The notes under the pieces were generated by a model. The model did not search any database. It saw only the letters and a program-made list of their open reading frames with translations, and was not told the DNA's origin. This document shows positions 24,331 through 35,973 of a DNA stretch of 64,000 nucleotides, piece after piece. The translations under genes were made by a program, and so were the position numbers. The number at the start of each line of letters is the position of its first letter. Within the stretch, counting starts at the first letter, position 1. The stretch lies in assembly GCF_033115175.1 (NCBI RefSeq), contig NC_084834.1:80832462-80896461 (forward strand), read 5' to 3'. This stretch comes from Lepus europaeus. Its lineage: Eukaryota > Chordata > Mammalia > Lagomorpha > Leporidae.

Positions 24331-24955
24331 GAACATTTGTTTCCATTTCTTGGGCTTTGGCAATAAGTGTTGTATCACTTTGATATAGTGATTTCATGTA
24401 TTTTGGATATATATATATTCAGTAGTGAGATTGATGGATCATATGGCAGTTCTATCTCTAGTTTTTAAAGAAATCTCAAAACTGTTTTCCTTAGTGGCTT
24501 TAATAATTTATATCCCCAACAACAATGTATAATGGTTCCTGTTTCATTACATCTTAATGAGCACTTTTTTAATTTCTGTCTTTTTGAAATAGTCATTCTA
24601 AGAGGGATGAAGAGATTTCATGTTGCTTTGACTAGCACTTCCCTGATGGCTTATGATATTCAACAATTTTTCATGAATTTGGTGAATTTTAACTGGATTT
24701 AGTGCTTTTTTGCTGTTAAGTGTTTTGAGTTCCTAATATTTTGGAATTTGATCCTCTGTCATGTAAGTAGCTTGAAAATGTTTTATTTCATTCTGTCAAA
24801 TGTTTCTTCACTCTACTGATTACTCTCTGCTGTTCAGAAGCTTCTGAGTTTGATACAATTCTTTTTCTCTACTTTTGCTCTTATTGTCTAGGCTTATGCG
24901 CTCTTATCAAAAACCATGGCCGATATCATTGTCTTGAAATATTTCCTCTGTAATT

Positions 24956-25222
24956 TTTTATTTTTTTATTTTTAAAAATTTTATTTAATATATAAATTTC
25001 CGAAGTACAACTTTTGGATTATAGTGGCTTTTTCATCGCATAATCTCCCTCCCACCCGCAACCATCCCATCTCCTGCTCCCTCTCCCATCCCATTCACAT
25101 CAAGATTCATTTTCAATTATCTTTATACACAGAAGGTCTATTTAGTATTTGCTAAGTAAAGATTTCAACAGTTTGCACCCACACAGAAACACAAAGTATA
25201 AAGTACTGTTTGAGTACTAGTT
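24956..25222 (-). mobile_element. L1 3' UTR fragment
   Basis: Minus-strand L1 end: T-rich tail, 'cgaagtacaacttttggattatagtgg', C-rich tract, 'agtttgcacccacacagaaacac', ending at 'tgagtactagttat'. Confidence 0.85.
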
Positions 25223-25340
25223 ATCCCACTTGGGGGATCTGGATTGAATTCCTGGCTCCCAATTCTGGTCATTGCTGGCATTTGAGGAATGAACAAGTAA
25301 ATGAGAGTCCCTCCTCACCCGCTTCTCAAGCAAATGAAGA
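25223..25340 (+). mobile_element. SINE 3' fragment
   Basis: 'cccacttgggggatctgga', 'cctggctccca' and 'gaggaatgaacaagtaaatgagagtc' match the distal body of an older C-type SINE. Head and tail are missing. Confidence 0.55.
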
Positions 25341-25454
25341 TATATGCTAGATACCATTTAATGATGTTGCATACAAAAATGAAGAACCTATTATTGTCTA
25401 ATGGATTAAATGCAACCCTTTTTAGCAAAGTGGCAAAGAACTTATCTCGATTTC
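25341..25454. other. Short unassigned spacer
   Basis: Unrecognised sequence before the L1 3' end. Confidence 0.4.
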
Positions 25455-26880
25455 TTTTAAACTTTTATTTAATGAATATAAATTTCCAAAGTACAGCTTA
25501 TGGATTACAATGGCTTCCCCCCTGCCCATAACTTCCCTCCCACTTGCAACTCTCCCCTTTCCCGCCCCTTTTCCCCTTCCATTCACATCAAGATTCATTT
25601 TCAATTCTCTTTATATACAGAAGATCAGTTTAGTACATATTAAGTAAAGATTTCAACAGTTTGCACCCACATAGCAGCACAAAGTGAAAAATACTATTGG
25701 AGTACTAGTTATAGAAATTAAATCACAATGTACAGCACATTAAGGACAGAGATCCTACTTGATATATTTTTTAAAAAATTGATTAATTTTCTATGCCATT
25801 TCCAACCTAACACCAAGTTTTTTTTTTCATTTTCAATTATCTTTATATACAGAAGATTGATTCAGTATATACTAAGTTAAGATTTCATCAGTTTGCACCC
25901 ACACAGAAACACAAGGTGTAAAAATACTATTTCAGTACTAGAAATAGCATTACTTCACATTGGACAACACATTAAGGACAGATCCCACATGAGATGTGAG
26001 TACACGGTGACTCCTGTTGTTGATTTACCAATTTGACACACTTGTTTATGGCGTCAGTAATCTCCATAGGCTCTAGTCATGAGTTGCCAAGGCTATGGAA
26101 GCCTTTAGGGCTCGCCAACTTTGATCTTATTCTGACAGGGTCATAGTCAAAGTGGAAGTTTTCTCCTCCCTTCAGAGAAAAGCACCTCCTTCTTTGATGG
26201 CCCCGTTCTTTCCACTGGGATCTCACTGGGAGAAATCTTTCATTTAGGTCTTTTATTTTTTTTCCCCAGAATGTCTTGGCTTTCCATGTCCAAAATACTC
26301 TCATGGGCTGTTCAGCCAGATCCAAATGCCTTAAGGGCTGGTTCTGAGGCCAGAGTGCTCTTTAGGACATCGGCCATTCTATGAGTCTGCTGTGTCTCCT
26401 GCTTCCCATGATGGATCGTTCTCTCCCTTTTTGATTCTATCAGTTAGTATTAGCAGACACTAGTCTTCTTTGTGTGATCCCTTTGACTCTTAGACCTATC
26501 GGTGTGATCAATTGTGAACTGAAATGGATCACTTGGACTAGTGAGGTGGCATTGGTACATGCCACCTTGATGGGATTGTATTGGAATCCCCTGGCACACT
26601 TCTAACTCCACCATTTGGGGAAAGTCCGATTGAGCATGTCCCAAATTGTACATCTCCTCCCTCTCTTTTTCCCACTCTTATATTTAACAGGGATCACTTT
26701 TCAGTTAAAATTTAAACACCTAAGAATAATTGTATGTTAATTACCGAGTACTAGCACAAAAAAAATACTAAAATGGATAAAGTCTTACATTGTACACCAA
26801 CAGTCAGGACAAGAGCTGGTCAAGTCCCTGTTTCTCATAGTGTCCATTTCACTTCAAAAGGTTTCCTCTTTGGCGCTCAG

Positions 26881-29800
26881 TTAATTGTCACCGATCAGGG
26901 AAAACAAAAGATATTTGTCTCTTTGGGACTGGCTTAATTCACTCAACATGATGTTTTCCAGATTCCTCCATCTTGTTGCAAAAGACCGGATTTCATTGTT
27001 TTTGACTGCTGTATAGTATTCTATAGAGTACATGTCCCATAATTTCTTTATCCAGTCCACTGTTGATGGGCATTTGGGTTGGTTCCAGGTCTTAGCTACT
27101 GTGAAGTAAGCTGCAATAAACATTAATGTGCTGACGGCTTTTTTTTGTTGGCCAATTTAATTTCCTTTGGGTAAATTCCAAGAAGTGGGATGGCTGAGTT
27201 GTATGGTAGGGTTATATTCAGGTTTCTGAGGAATCTCCAGACTGACTTCCATAGTGGCTTAAGCAGTTTGCATTCCCACCAACAGTGGGTTAGTGTCCCT
27301 TTTTCCCTACATCCTCTCCAGCATTTGTTGTTGGTAGATTTCTGAATGTGAGCCATTCTCACCGGGGTGAGGAGAAATCTCATTGTGGTTTTGATTTGCA
27401 TTTCCCTGATTGCTAGTGATCCTGAACATTTTTTCATGTGTCTGTTGGCCATTTGGATTTCCTCTTTTGAAAAATGTCTATTGAGGTCCTTGTCCCATCT
27501 CTTAAGTGGGTTGTTTGTTTTGATGCTGTGGAGTTTCTTGATTTCTTTGTAGATTCTGGTTATCAACCCTTTATCTATTGCATAGTTTGCAAATATTTTT
27601 TCCCATTCTATTGGTTGCCTATTCACTTTCCTGACTGTTTCTTTTGTAGTACAGAAACTTCTCAATTTGATGCAATTCCAAATGTTAATTTTGGCTTTGA
27701 CTGCCTGTGCTTCTGGGGTCTTTTCCAAGAAGTGTTTGCCTACAGGGTTTCTCCAATGCTGTCTAATATTTTGATGGTTCCAGGTCACTGATTAAATCTT
27801 TAATCCATTTTGAGTGAATATTTGTGTAAGGTGAAAGGTAGGGGTCTTGCTTCATGGTTCTGCATGTGGAAATCCAATTTTCCAAGCACCATTTATTGAA
27901 TAGATTATCCTTTTCCAAGCATTGGTTTTGCATCCTTGATCAAATATAAGTTGGCTGTAGATGTTTGGATTGATTTCTTGTGTTTCTATTCTGTTCCATT
28001 GGTCTATCCATCTGTTTCTGTACTAGTACCATACTGTTTTGATAACAACTGTCCTGTAATATGTCCTGAAATCTGGTATTCTGATGCCTCTGGATTTGTT
28101 TTTGTTGTACAAGATTGCTTTAGCTATTTGAGGTCTTCTGTGTCTCCATATGAATTTCAGCATCATTTTTTCCGATCTGAGAAGAATGTCTTTGGTATTT
28201 GATTGGTATTGCATTGAATGTATAAATTGCTTTTGGTAGAATGGACATTTTGATGATATTGATTCTTCTAATCCATGAGCATGGAAGATTTTTTCCATTT
28301 TTTGGTATCCTCTTCTATTTCTTTCTATAAATTTTGTAATTTTCATCGTAGAGATCTTTAACGTCTTTGGTTAAGTTTATTCCAAGGTATTTGATTGTTT
28401 TTGTAGCTATTGTGAATGGGATTGATCTTAGAAGTTCTTCCTCAGCCATGGCATTGCCCGTGTATACAAAGGCTGTTGATTTTTGTGCATTGATTTCCTA
28501 TCCTGCTACTTTGTCAAACTCTTCTATGAGTTCCAATAGTCTCTTGGTAGAGTTCTTTGGGTCCCCTAAATAAAGAATCATATCATCTGCAAAGAGGGAT
28601 AGTTTGAGTTCTTCCTTCCCAATTTGTATCCCTTTAATTTCTTTTTCTTGCCTAATAGCTCTGGCTAAAACTTCCAGAACTATATTGAATAGCAGTGGTG
28701 AGAGTGGGCATCCCTGTCTGGTACCAGATCTCAGCATAAATGCTTCCAACTTTTCCCCATTCAATAGTATACTGGCCGTGGGTTTTTCATAAATTGCTTT
28801 GATTGTATTGAGGAATGTTCCTTCCATACCCAGTTTGCTTAGAGTTTTCATCACGAAAGGGTGTTGTATTTTATTAAATGCTTTCTCTGCGTCTATTGAG
28901 AGAATCATACGGTTTTTCTTCTGCAGTCTGTTAATGTGGTGTATCACATTGATTGTTTTGCGAACATTGAACCATCCCTGCCTACCAGGGATAAATCCCA
29001 CTTGGTCTGGGTGGATGATCTTTCTATTGTGTTGTTGCATTCTATTAGCCAGAATTTTATTGAGGATTTTTGCATCTATGTTCATCAGGGATATTGGTTT
29101 TTAATTCTCTTTCAATGCTGCATCTTTTTCTGGCTTAGGAATTAAGGTGATGCTGGCTTCATAGAAAGAATTTGGGAGGATTCCCTCTTTTTTGATTGTT
29201 CTGAATAGTTTGAGAAGAATTGGAGTTAGTTCTTCTTTAAATGTCTGGTAGAATTCAGCATTGAATCCAACTGCTCCTGGGCTTTTTTTCTTGGGAGGGC
29301 CTTTATTATTGTTTCAATTTTGGTCTCAGTTATGGATCTGTTTAGGTTTTCTATGTCTTCCTGGTTTAATTTAGGTAGGTTGTATATATCCAGGAATCTA
29401 TCCATTTCTGATAGATTTCCTTGTTTGTTGGCATACAAGTCCTTGTAATAATTTCTGATGATTCTTTTTATTTCTGTGGTGTCTGTTGTTATGTTTCCCT
29501 TTTCATCTCTGATCCTATTGATTTGGGCCTTTTCTCTTCTTTTTTTAGTTAGTTGGGCCAATGGGGTGTCAATTTTGTTTATTTTTTCAAAAAACCAGCT
29601 CCTCATTTGGCTGATTTTTTGTAATGTTTTTTTGGATTCAATCCTGTTGATTTCTTCTCTGATTTTAATTATTTCTCTTCTCCTACTGGGTTTGGGTTTG
29701 GTTTGCTGCAGATTTTCTAGATCCTTGAGATGACTTGAAAGCTCATCTCTTTGGTGCCTTTCCAATTTCTTGATGTAGGCACCTATTGATATAAACTTTC

Positions 29801-30406
29801 CTCTTAACACTGCTTTTGCTGTATTGCATAAGTTTTGATATGTTGTGCTGTTATCCTCATTTACTTCCAGAAAATTTTTGATTTCTCTTTTAATTTCTTC
29901 TATGACCCATTGTTCATTCAGGAGCATGTTGTTCAATCTCCATGTGTTTGCACGTGCTCTGGGGATTCCCGAGTTGCTAATTTTCAATTTCATTCCTTTG
30001 TGGTCTGAGAAGCTGCATGGTATGATTCTAATTCTCTTGAATTTGCTGAGACTTGCTTTATGGCCTAGTATGTGGTCAGTCCTAGAGAAGGTTCCATATA
30101 CTGCTGAGAAGAATGTAAAGTCCTTAAATGTAGGATGAAATGTTCTGTAGATATCTGTTAGGTCCATTTGGGCTATAGTGTCATTTAAATCTGCTGTCTC
30201 CTTGTTGATCTTCTGTCCTGTTGATCTGTCTATCTCTGAGAGTGGAGTATTGAAGTCCCCCAGTACTATTGTATTGGGGTCTAAGTCTCCCTTTAAGTCC
30301 CTTAACAAGTCTTTTAAATAAGCTGGTGCCCTGTGATTAGGTGCATATACATTGATAATCGTTATATCTTCCTGTTGAATGGATCCCTTAATCATTAAAT
30401 AGTGCC
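26881..30406 (-). pseudogene. L1 ORF2 remnant (endonuclease, RT, C-terminal)
   Basis: ORF2 is readable but broken into pieces. 29226-30395 holds the endonuclease domain from about its second third (GDFN, TDHILGH and SDHKGMKLKI motifs) plus the linker. 28498-29085 holds the RT fingers and palm ([44 protein letters not shown]). 28023-28346 holds the thumb region. 27123-27788 and 26881-27123 hold the C-terminal part with the Cys/His knuckle (Cys, Cys, His, Cys kept) and the final SLIGDN. Breaks are frameshifts, not large losses, except at the N-terminus where the first part of the endonuclease is deleted. An ORF2 protein would normally give endonuclease and reverse transcriptase for target-primed integration. 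This copy cannot. Confidence 0.92.
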
Positions 30407-30672
30407 CTACAAGAGAGATTTTCTATCTTGTCCATTAAGGATTTCTGTAGTTCAAGAATTTGTTTTTGAGAACTTCTTAATATTCTTATCAATTTTTTGA
30501 GATCCGCTTTTTGCATTTCTTCTATCTCATCATCTTCATAATCTTGAATTGGGGTGTCTGTTTCATTTGGGGGCATCATAGTTTCTTCCTTGCCGTTGTT
30601 ACTTCGGTTTCTATGTTTGTTTGGCATATTGGAGATATTCTTTGGTTCCTTTGCTGTGGTGCTTTTTCTCAC
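30388..30672 (-). pseudogene. L1 ORF1 N-terminal remnant
   Basis: A 94-codon frame whose first 80 to 85 residues look like the start of L1 ORF1p. It has a basic, Asn/Arg-rich opening (MPNKHRNRSNN near residue 17), then an acidic segment and an amphipathic stretch (LRSSQKQILELQKSLMDKI) that would enter the coiled coil. After IENLS the frame crosses a deletion joint at about 30407-30412 into ORF2 sequence and stops after a few residues. The coiled coil, RRM and C-terminal domain are lost. In the family ORF1p is an RNA-binding trimer needed in cis. Either the Met at residue 1 or the one at 17 could be the native start. Confidence 0.75.
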
Positions 30673-31235
30673 AATACTATGACTCTAGATTAAGTGGACT
30701 GTCTGCTTTTGATGGATCCTTAGAGGCTGTGATGGGTGTGGGCAGAGAGCTCTGTTTGGTTCTTGCTAGTGGCCGGCGCCATTTTACATACATAAAACAG
30801 CGCCTGCTATTTTTGTTGCTTGGCTTTGTAAGGTGAGTGGAGAGAGAGGCTAGTGTTCATGCCGGTTCCCCTTATTTATTCATTTTTTTCTCCCCTCCAG
30901 TCAGCCTGGTGAACTTTCTCCAGTGGGGCCTCAGGCCTCGTTCTGCCTTTCCCGCCAATGTCTCGGGTTACTGGGGTTTTTGTCTCACCTCCCCTTCCAG
31001 TGCTGGCACACAGACTCTGAGGCTTGGCTCCCGCGGCTCAGCTTCCATGCGGTGGGCGACCTTGCTCTCCCCGTAGGTCCTCTGTGTCATATCCACTAGA
31101 TCTGGAAGCGTGTCCTCTGCAGTTTTTTCCTGAGTCTTTTCCTGAGGCTACAGAAACTCCACTTTTATTGAACTATATTTTTCCCGGACTATTGGTGCGC
31201 GCCCTCACTATTCCGCCATCTTGGCTCCGCACCCC
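30673..31235 (-). promoter_or_regulatory. L1 5' UTR with YY1-like site
   Basis: GC-richer sequence upstream of ORF1. At its outer end the plus strand reads GCCATCTTGGC (31215-31225), so in L1 sense there is AAGATGGC about 14 bases from the 5' terminus, preceded by GGGGTGCGGAGCC. This mirrors the YY1 site at the start of primate L1 5' UTRs, which sets the start of transcription. Whether it works here is inference. Confidence 0.7.
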
Positions 31236-31777
31236 TGGATTATGTTTTTATCTGAGATATTTCATGTAAGGCAGAACTTGTGAGTGATAAAATTGGGCAT
31301 TTAACTTAAGATATTTTTATGCAAAGTACTGAAAGCAGCTTGGTTCCTCCTGACCACTTATAGGAACACATGAGAAGAGAGTAATTAATTCAAGATAGAA
31401 TTTTTAAGCAAAAAGAGACAATAATTTAAAGATCTGAAAAAATATCAGCCTTTCCATATTATAGACAACAGAAATTGTATTTGGAAAAGAATTCTAAGAG
31501 TATAACAATCCAATCATTTGATAAAGGAAAATAATGAGTATGAACCATAGATCTAATAAGCCACCACAACAGGAACACTTCCATTTGAATCAATAGAATA
31601 GAAGCAAAGGAAACAGATGGAACCAAATGAAGACTGTTGGGCTTCTTGAACTTTGAAAGATGGAAACTTAGAGCTATTTGACTACAGATTTGTGCTGTTC
31701 TTCAAAATGAGGGAAGGATGACCATGAAGATGATGATAATTCAGAAATCATCACAAACTTCAGCTTCAGTTTCTCTT
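31236..31777. other. Unassigned DNA
   Basis: AT-rich, purine-rich in part, with no gene or repeat I can name. Confidence 0.45.
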
Positions 31778-32125
31778 TTTAAAATATTTATTTATTTATA
31801 GGAAAGGCAAAGTTAGAGAGGAAAGAGAGATATAGAGACAGAGAGAGACAGAGACAGAGAGAGACAGAGAAAGAGATTTTTTCCATTTGCTGGGTTCCTC
31901 CCCAAATGGCCGAAACTGGGCATGAGCCAGGAGGAAGCCAGGAACTCCATTTTGGTCTCCCAAGTGAGTGCAGGAGCCCTAGGACTTTGCCCATCTTGTA
32001 CTGCTTTCCCAGGATATAGCAGAAAACTGGATCAGAAGTGGAGCAGCTGGGAATCAAACTGGTGCCCATATGAGATGCTGGTACTACAGGTGGCCACCTT
32101 ACACACTGTGCCACAGCATCAGCCC
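31778..32125 (-). mobile_element. Older C-type SINE
   Basis: Reverse-strand SINE with TTATTTATTTAT tail complement, a long GAGA tract (31816-31877), 'cctccccaaatggcc', 'ggagcagctgggaatcaaactgg' and 'gtgccacagcatcagcccc' head. Confidence 0.85.
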
Positions 32126-32439
32126 CATCTCTACATTTTTGAATAGGAAATCATGTCCTGTCCCTGTCCCACCATATTTTTGAAGCTCATAATTTGTTTA
32201 GTTACAGCTTAAGAGCAATTTGTCTCAGGAAGAATCATACCATAATTCTTACCTATATCTGATTTAGAAAAATGATACTTACATAAAATTTTAGGTATTA
32301 AATTTTAGAATTTACACTGGAATAACTTAATGTATTTGAAGCAGTCAGAATGAAATGAGTGTATTTTTCATTTAAAGGGGACATTAAGTTTGGGGTGCCA
32401 GTGATAGAATGCTTGAAGTTGAAGGTTTATGTCTGCTCT
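32126..32439. other. Unassigned DNA
   Basis: AT-rich spacer with no recognised element. Confidence 0.4.
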
Positions 32440-32698
32440 GCTTTTAATGTGTCTTCAAAATTCAGGTCTTGCCCATGTGGTAATATTCAGAGGTGGACAT
32501 TTAGGAAGTGATTAAGCCATGAGGGCTCATCATGAATGAAAATAATTAGACTATTAAAGAAAGATATTTCCCTTAGCATTTGGTTCCCTTGAACTTCTGG
32601 CTTCCAACATCTAAACATGCACCATTCCTTCCTTCCAGAAGATACAACATCAAGATGCCATCTTGGAAACCGAAAGGATCCCTCATCACACAACCAAG

Positions 32699-33074
32699 CT
32701 ACTGGTATCCCTTTTTTAAGAGTTATTTATTTATTTGAAAGTCAAAGTTACACAGAGAGAGAAGAAAAGGCAGAGAGAGAGAAGTGAGAGAGAGAGGTCT
32801 TCCATCTGCTGGTTCACTCCCCAATTGGCTGCAATGGCCGGACCTGCGACAATGTGAAGCCAGGAGCCAGGAGCCAGAAACTTCTTCCAGGTCTCCCACA
32901 TGGGTGCAGGGGCCCAAGGACTTGGGCCATCTTCTACTACTTTCCCAGGCCACAACAGAGAGTTGGATTGGAAGTGGAGTAGCCGGGACTCGGACCGGTG
33001 TCATATGGGGTGCCAGCACTGCAGGCAGCTGCTTTACCCGCTACGCCACAGCGCCAGCTCCAACTATTGGTATC
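32699..33074 (-). mobile_element. C-type SINE inside MaLR LTR
   Basis: Reverse-strand SINE, tail TTATTTATTTATTTG at 32724, GAGA tract, body, head complement CAGCGCCAGCTCC ending near 33062. Direct repeats CTACTGGTATC (32699-32709) and CTATTGGTATC (33064-33074) flank it. Confidence 0.88.
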
Positions 33075-33131
33075 TTGAGCTTGGGCTTCCGAGCTTCTAG
33101 AACTCTAAAAAAATAAATTTCTTCTCTTTTG

Positions 33132-33460
33132 TAGTTACCCAGACTTGAGATTGGACATTGATATAGCAGTTAATATACCCCTTGGGATGCCCATTGCCCT
33201 TATCAGTGTGTTTTTATTTGAATCCCAATCTGCTCTAGATTTCAGCTTCCTGCTAATGTGCACCCTAGTGGCTGTAGGTAGTGACTCAACTAACTGGGTC
33301 CCTGCCATCCACATGGGATAACTTACTGAGTTCCCAGATCTTGGCTTTAGTCTGACCCAGCCTTTACTGATGCAAGTATTTGGGGAGTGAACCAGAAGAT
33401 GGGAGTCTCTCTCTTTCTGTTTGCCTTTCAAATAAATAAACTCTATAGCTTACCCAGACT
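33132..33460 (+). mobile_element. Old SINE inside MaLR LTR
   Basis: Diverged plus-strand SINE with 'ctaatgtgcaccctagtggctg', 'gtgactcaactaactgggtcc', 'gtatttggggagtgaaccag' and CAAATAAATAAA tail. TSD TAGTTACCCAGACT (33132-33145) and TAGCTTACCCAGACT (33446-33460). The same subtype recurs at 49385-49680. Confidence 0.85.
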
Positions 33461-33490
33461 ATTACGTTGTTATAGAAGCATAAATTGACT

Positions 33491-33830
33491 AGGAAAGTAC
33501 CCCCACAAAATTTATATAATGAATTTTTAGACCCCATTGTGGGACACCTTAGGAGGTGATTAGGCCATTCAGGTGGAACCTTTATGTTAAGATTAATCCC
33601 TTAATAAGAAGAGACACAAGAGATAATCTATCTTCATCACATGAAGATACTGTAATATGGAAGCTTCTGTGAATCAAATAAAAGACCCTTTAACAAGGGA
33701 GTAAATCAATTAGCACCATAGTCTTGGACTTCCCAGTCTCCAGATCTGTGGAAAGTAAAATTTTGCTGTTTAACCTGCCCTGCCTGCATTATTTTCTTAC
33801 AGTAGCCTGAACAAACTAAGATAAGGAAAG
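33491..33830 (+). mobile_element. Second MaLR-type LTR, adjacent
   Basis: A second MLT1/MST-like series follows directly: 'ggaggtgattaggccattcagg', 'agagacacaagagataa', 'cacatgaagatac', 'cttggacttcccagtctccag', 'gaaagtaaaattttgctgttt', 'agcctgaacaaactaagat'. Same orientation as the preceding LTR. Confidence 0.75.
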
Positions 33831-34289
33831 TCAAGAATTGTTAACCATCTTCCCTACCCCATGGAGTAAATGGGATTTAATGATCTTAACATGACTCACA
33901 CTTAAAACAAAGCTGGGAGAAGAAGCTTACAGACATTTGATTATGGCTAGTCCTGTCACATCCTGATATATTTTATAAAAACTCTTTGCTTTAAGTAAAA
34001 GTGGAAAATCTTCATAACCTAAAGAGTATATACTGATTGAGTAGTAAAATACAATAAGTTAAAATTTATAATTACCATATTTGAGATGTTAATAATATCA
34101 ACAATATCTCAAATTTTGAAAATTTAGTCCTAGAATTCAAACTGAATTGAGAAATCCTATTTCATTCTTTGGAAGATAGGCAGTATAGTCAAATTCTTGG
34201 GCAAGAATTGCACTCCAGTGGTCTGTGTAGGATAAGAATGGTAGGAATATTTTTTAATGTGTGTATAAAATAATATTACAGAATAGATA
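33831..34289. other. Unassigned AT-rich DNA
   Basis: No recognised element. Confidence 0.45.
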
Positions 34290-34570
34290 AAAGAGCATGG
34301 GCATTTTGCGGAAGATAATGCTTAGAAAGCCTACATCCCATTGTTTTCTTGCTGATGCATACCCTGGGAAGCAGCGGATGATGTCTCAAGCCTTTATAAA
34401 CTTATTTCCCACACGAAAGACGAAGATTAAGTTTAAGGCTTCCAGCTTGGCTTGGCCCAACCCTAACTGTTTTGGGAATGCGGGAAGTGATGTAAGATCT
34501 CATTTCTCTGTGTCTGTCTCTCTGTCTTTCTTTGTCTCTCATTTTCAAATAAAGTGAAAATAAATAAGGA
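34290..34570 (+). mobile_element. Degraded SINE
   Basis: Faint head, then 'gaagcagcggatgatg', 'ggcttccagcttggcttggccc', a TCTCTGTGTCTGTCTCTCTG tract and TTTTCAAATAAAG tail. Consistent with an old C-type SINE. Confidence 0.6.
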
Positions 34571-35432
34571 TAATATACACAGGAGAAGAGAATCTTACTT
34601 AGGCTCACAAAGGATAATTCTAAGAAAAGCAATCAGAGATGTAATGGAGACCAAAAATATAATGTTATAGAAAAGAAAGGGGATAAGATATTTTTCAGAG
34701 ACTATTTATGATTATAGCTTAATAAAACCACTGGGTTTGATATTTGAGATGTTAGCTACATTTGAGAAAGTAATTTTTGATCTGACTACTATGTAAAAGT
34801 GGAGGAGTGGGATTATCAAGTTAAGTTAGTATTTGCATTAATAAAGAGGAAACTAGAAGCAAAAAGTGTATTTTTAGGTAAAAAGGAAAAAAATTAGTAC
34901 TAGAGGGTAGATTAAGGGTGAAATAAAAGGGATTTAAACAGTCATATAACTTGAGCATATTTGTTGATGGAGATGGAAGACAAAAGGAGAGGGAGAGAAA
35001 GAAGTTGCAGTAAGAACAGAATTACCTAAATGGAAAGGATATTTACTATTTGATAAAGATAAATGCATGTCTTATGTTATAGGCAAGATGAATGGAATAG
35101 AAAGATAAGGAAACATTCAGAAGTATAAAAAAAAAGTGAGGGCATGTCTCAGTTTTGAGATCACAACTGAGAGAAAAGAATTCAGATAAAGCAAGATGGA
35201 AATAATGACAAGTCAGTCAAAATATAAAATATTGTGATAATTATCCAGAAATCAATGAGAAGCTTCTTTTTCCCACTTTCTTCAAAGTCTATCAGTGGTT
35301 TTAAACATATAAAACAGGCAGAGACTGTGATACAAAAAGGTAAAATAAGAGAGAGAGCCTACTGGATTTTTCTTTTTTGATCCATATCTTGAGATTATGA
35401 CTAGAAGGAAGGTCTTGATTTCCTACATTAAG
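34571..35432. other. Unassigned DNA
   Basis: Purine-rich AT-rich sequence, no recognised gene or repeat. Confidence 0.45.
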
Positions 35433-35973
35433 ATGAGTCTTTAGGACATCTGCCATTCTATGTGTCTGTTGTGTATCCTGCTTCCCATGATGGATCATTC
35501 TCTCCTTTTTAATTCTCTCAGTTAGTATTAACAGACATTAGTCTTGTTTATGTGATCCCTTTGACTCTTAATCCTATCATTGTGATCAATTATGGACTGA
35601 AACTGATCACTTTGACTAGTGATATAGCATTGGTACATGCCACTTGATGGGATTGTATTGGAATCCCCATGCCTATTTCTAACACTACTGTTTGGGCAAG
35701 TCAGATTGAGTATGTCCCAAACTGTACATCTCATCCTTCTCTTATTCCCACTCTTATATTTAGTAGGGATCACTTTTCAGTTAAATTTAAACACCTAAGA
35801 ATAATTGTGTGTTAAATAAAGAGTTTAACCATTAGTATTAAGTAGAACAAAAAAAAAATACTACAAGGGATAAAGTATTAAGTTGTTCCTCGAAAGTCAG
35901 GACAAGAACTGATAAAGACATTGTTTTTCATAGTGTCCATTTCACTTCAACAGGTTTCCTTTTTGGTGCTCGG

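Larger units (their letters stand above)
23530..24955 (-). mobile_element. Old L1, ORF2 C-terminal/3' region, interrupted
   Basis: Minus-strand ancient L1: 'aatattccattgtgtatatt' followed by 'cacattttctttatct' near 23728-23768, then from about 24330 'ccccaacaacaatgtataatggttcct', 'catcttaatgagcac' and 'gttcagaagcttctgagtttgat'. These are the classic antisense landmarks of ORF2 ends in older mammalian L1s. It is interrupted by a possible DNA-transposon fragment that itself contains a SINE. No open frame survives. Confidence 0.75.
25455..31235 (-). mobile_element. L1 with both ends, internally deleted
   Basis: Minus-strand L1 spanning from a 3' end at 25455 (C-rich tract 25515-25580, 3' UTR with an internal duplicated segment) through ORF2 fragments and an ORF1 start to a 5' UTR ending near 31235. 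A deletion near 30410 joins early ORF1 to the ORF2 endonuclease domain. Frameshifts at about 27123 and 27790 and small indels near 28350-28500 and 29090-29230 break ORF2. I could not find a matching TSD, so the outer ends are good to about 10 bases only. Confidence 0.9.
32440..33490 (+). mobile_element. MaLR-type (MLT1-like) LTR, split by two SINEs
   Basis: Landmarks in order: 'aggaagtgattaagccatgagggctcatcatgaat', 'cttccagaagatacaac', then after the first SINE 'cttgggcttccgagcttctagaactc' with 'aaataaatttcttctcttttgtagttacccag', and after the second SINE 'ttgttatagaagcataaattgacta'. This is the order of the MLT1/MST LTR 3' half. No internal ORF is seen. Confidence 0.7.

Noticed and set aside
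30760..30790. GGCCGGCGCC, the SINE head motif, inside the L1 5' UTR
   Set aside because: No A box, B box or SINE body follows; it is part of the L1 5' UTR.
35110..35170. Purine-rich stretches between 34.5 and 35.3 kb as a possible tail of a processed gene
   Set aside because: No coding similarity upstream and no direct repeats around it.
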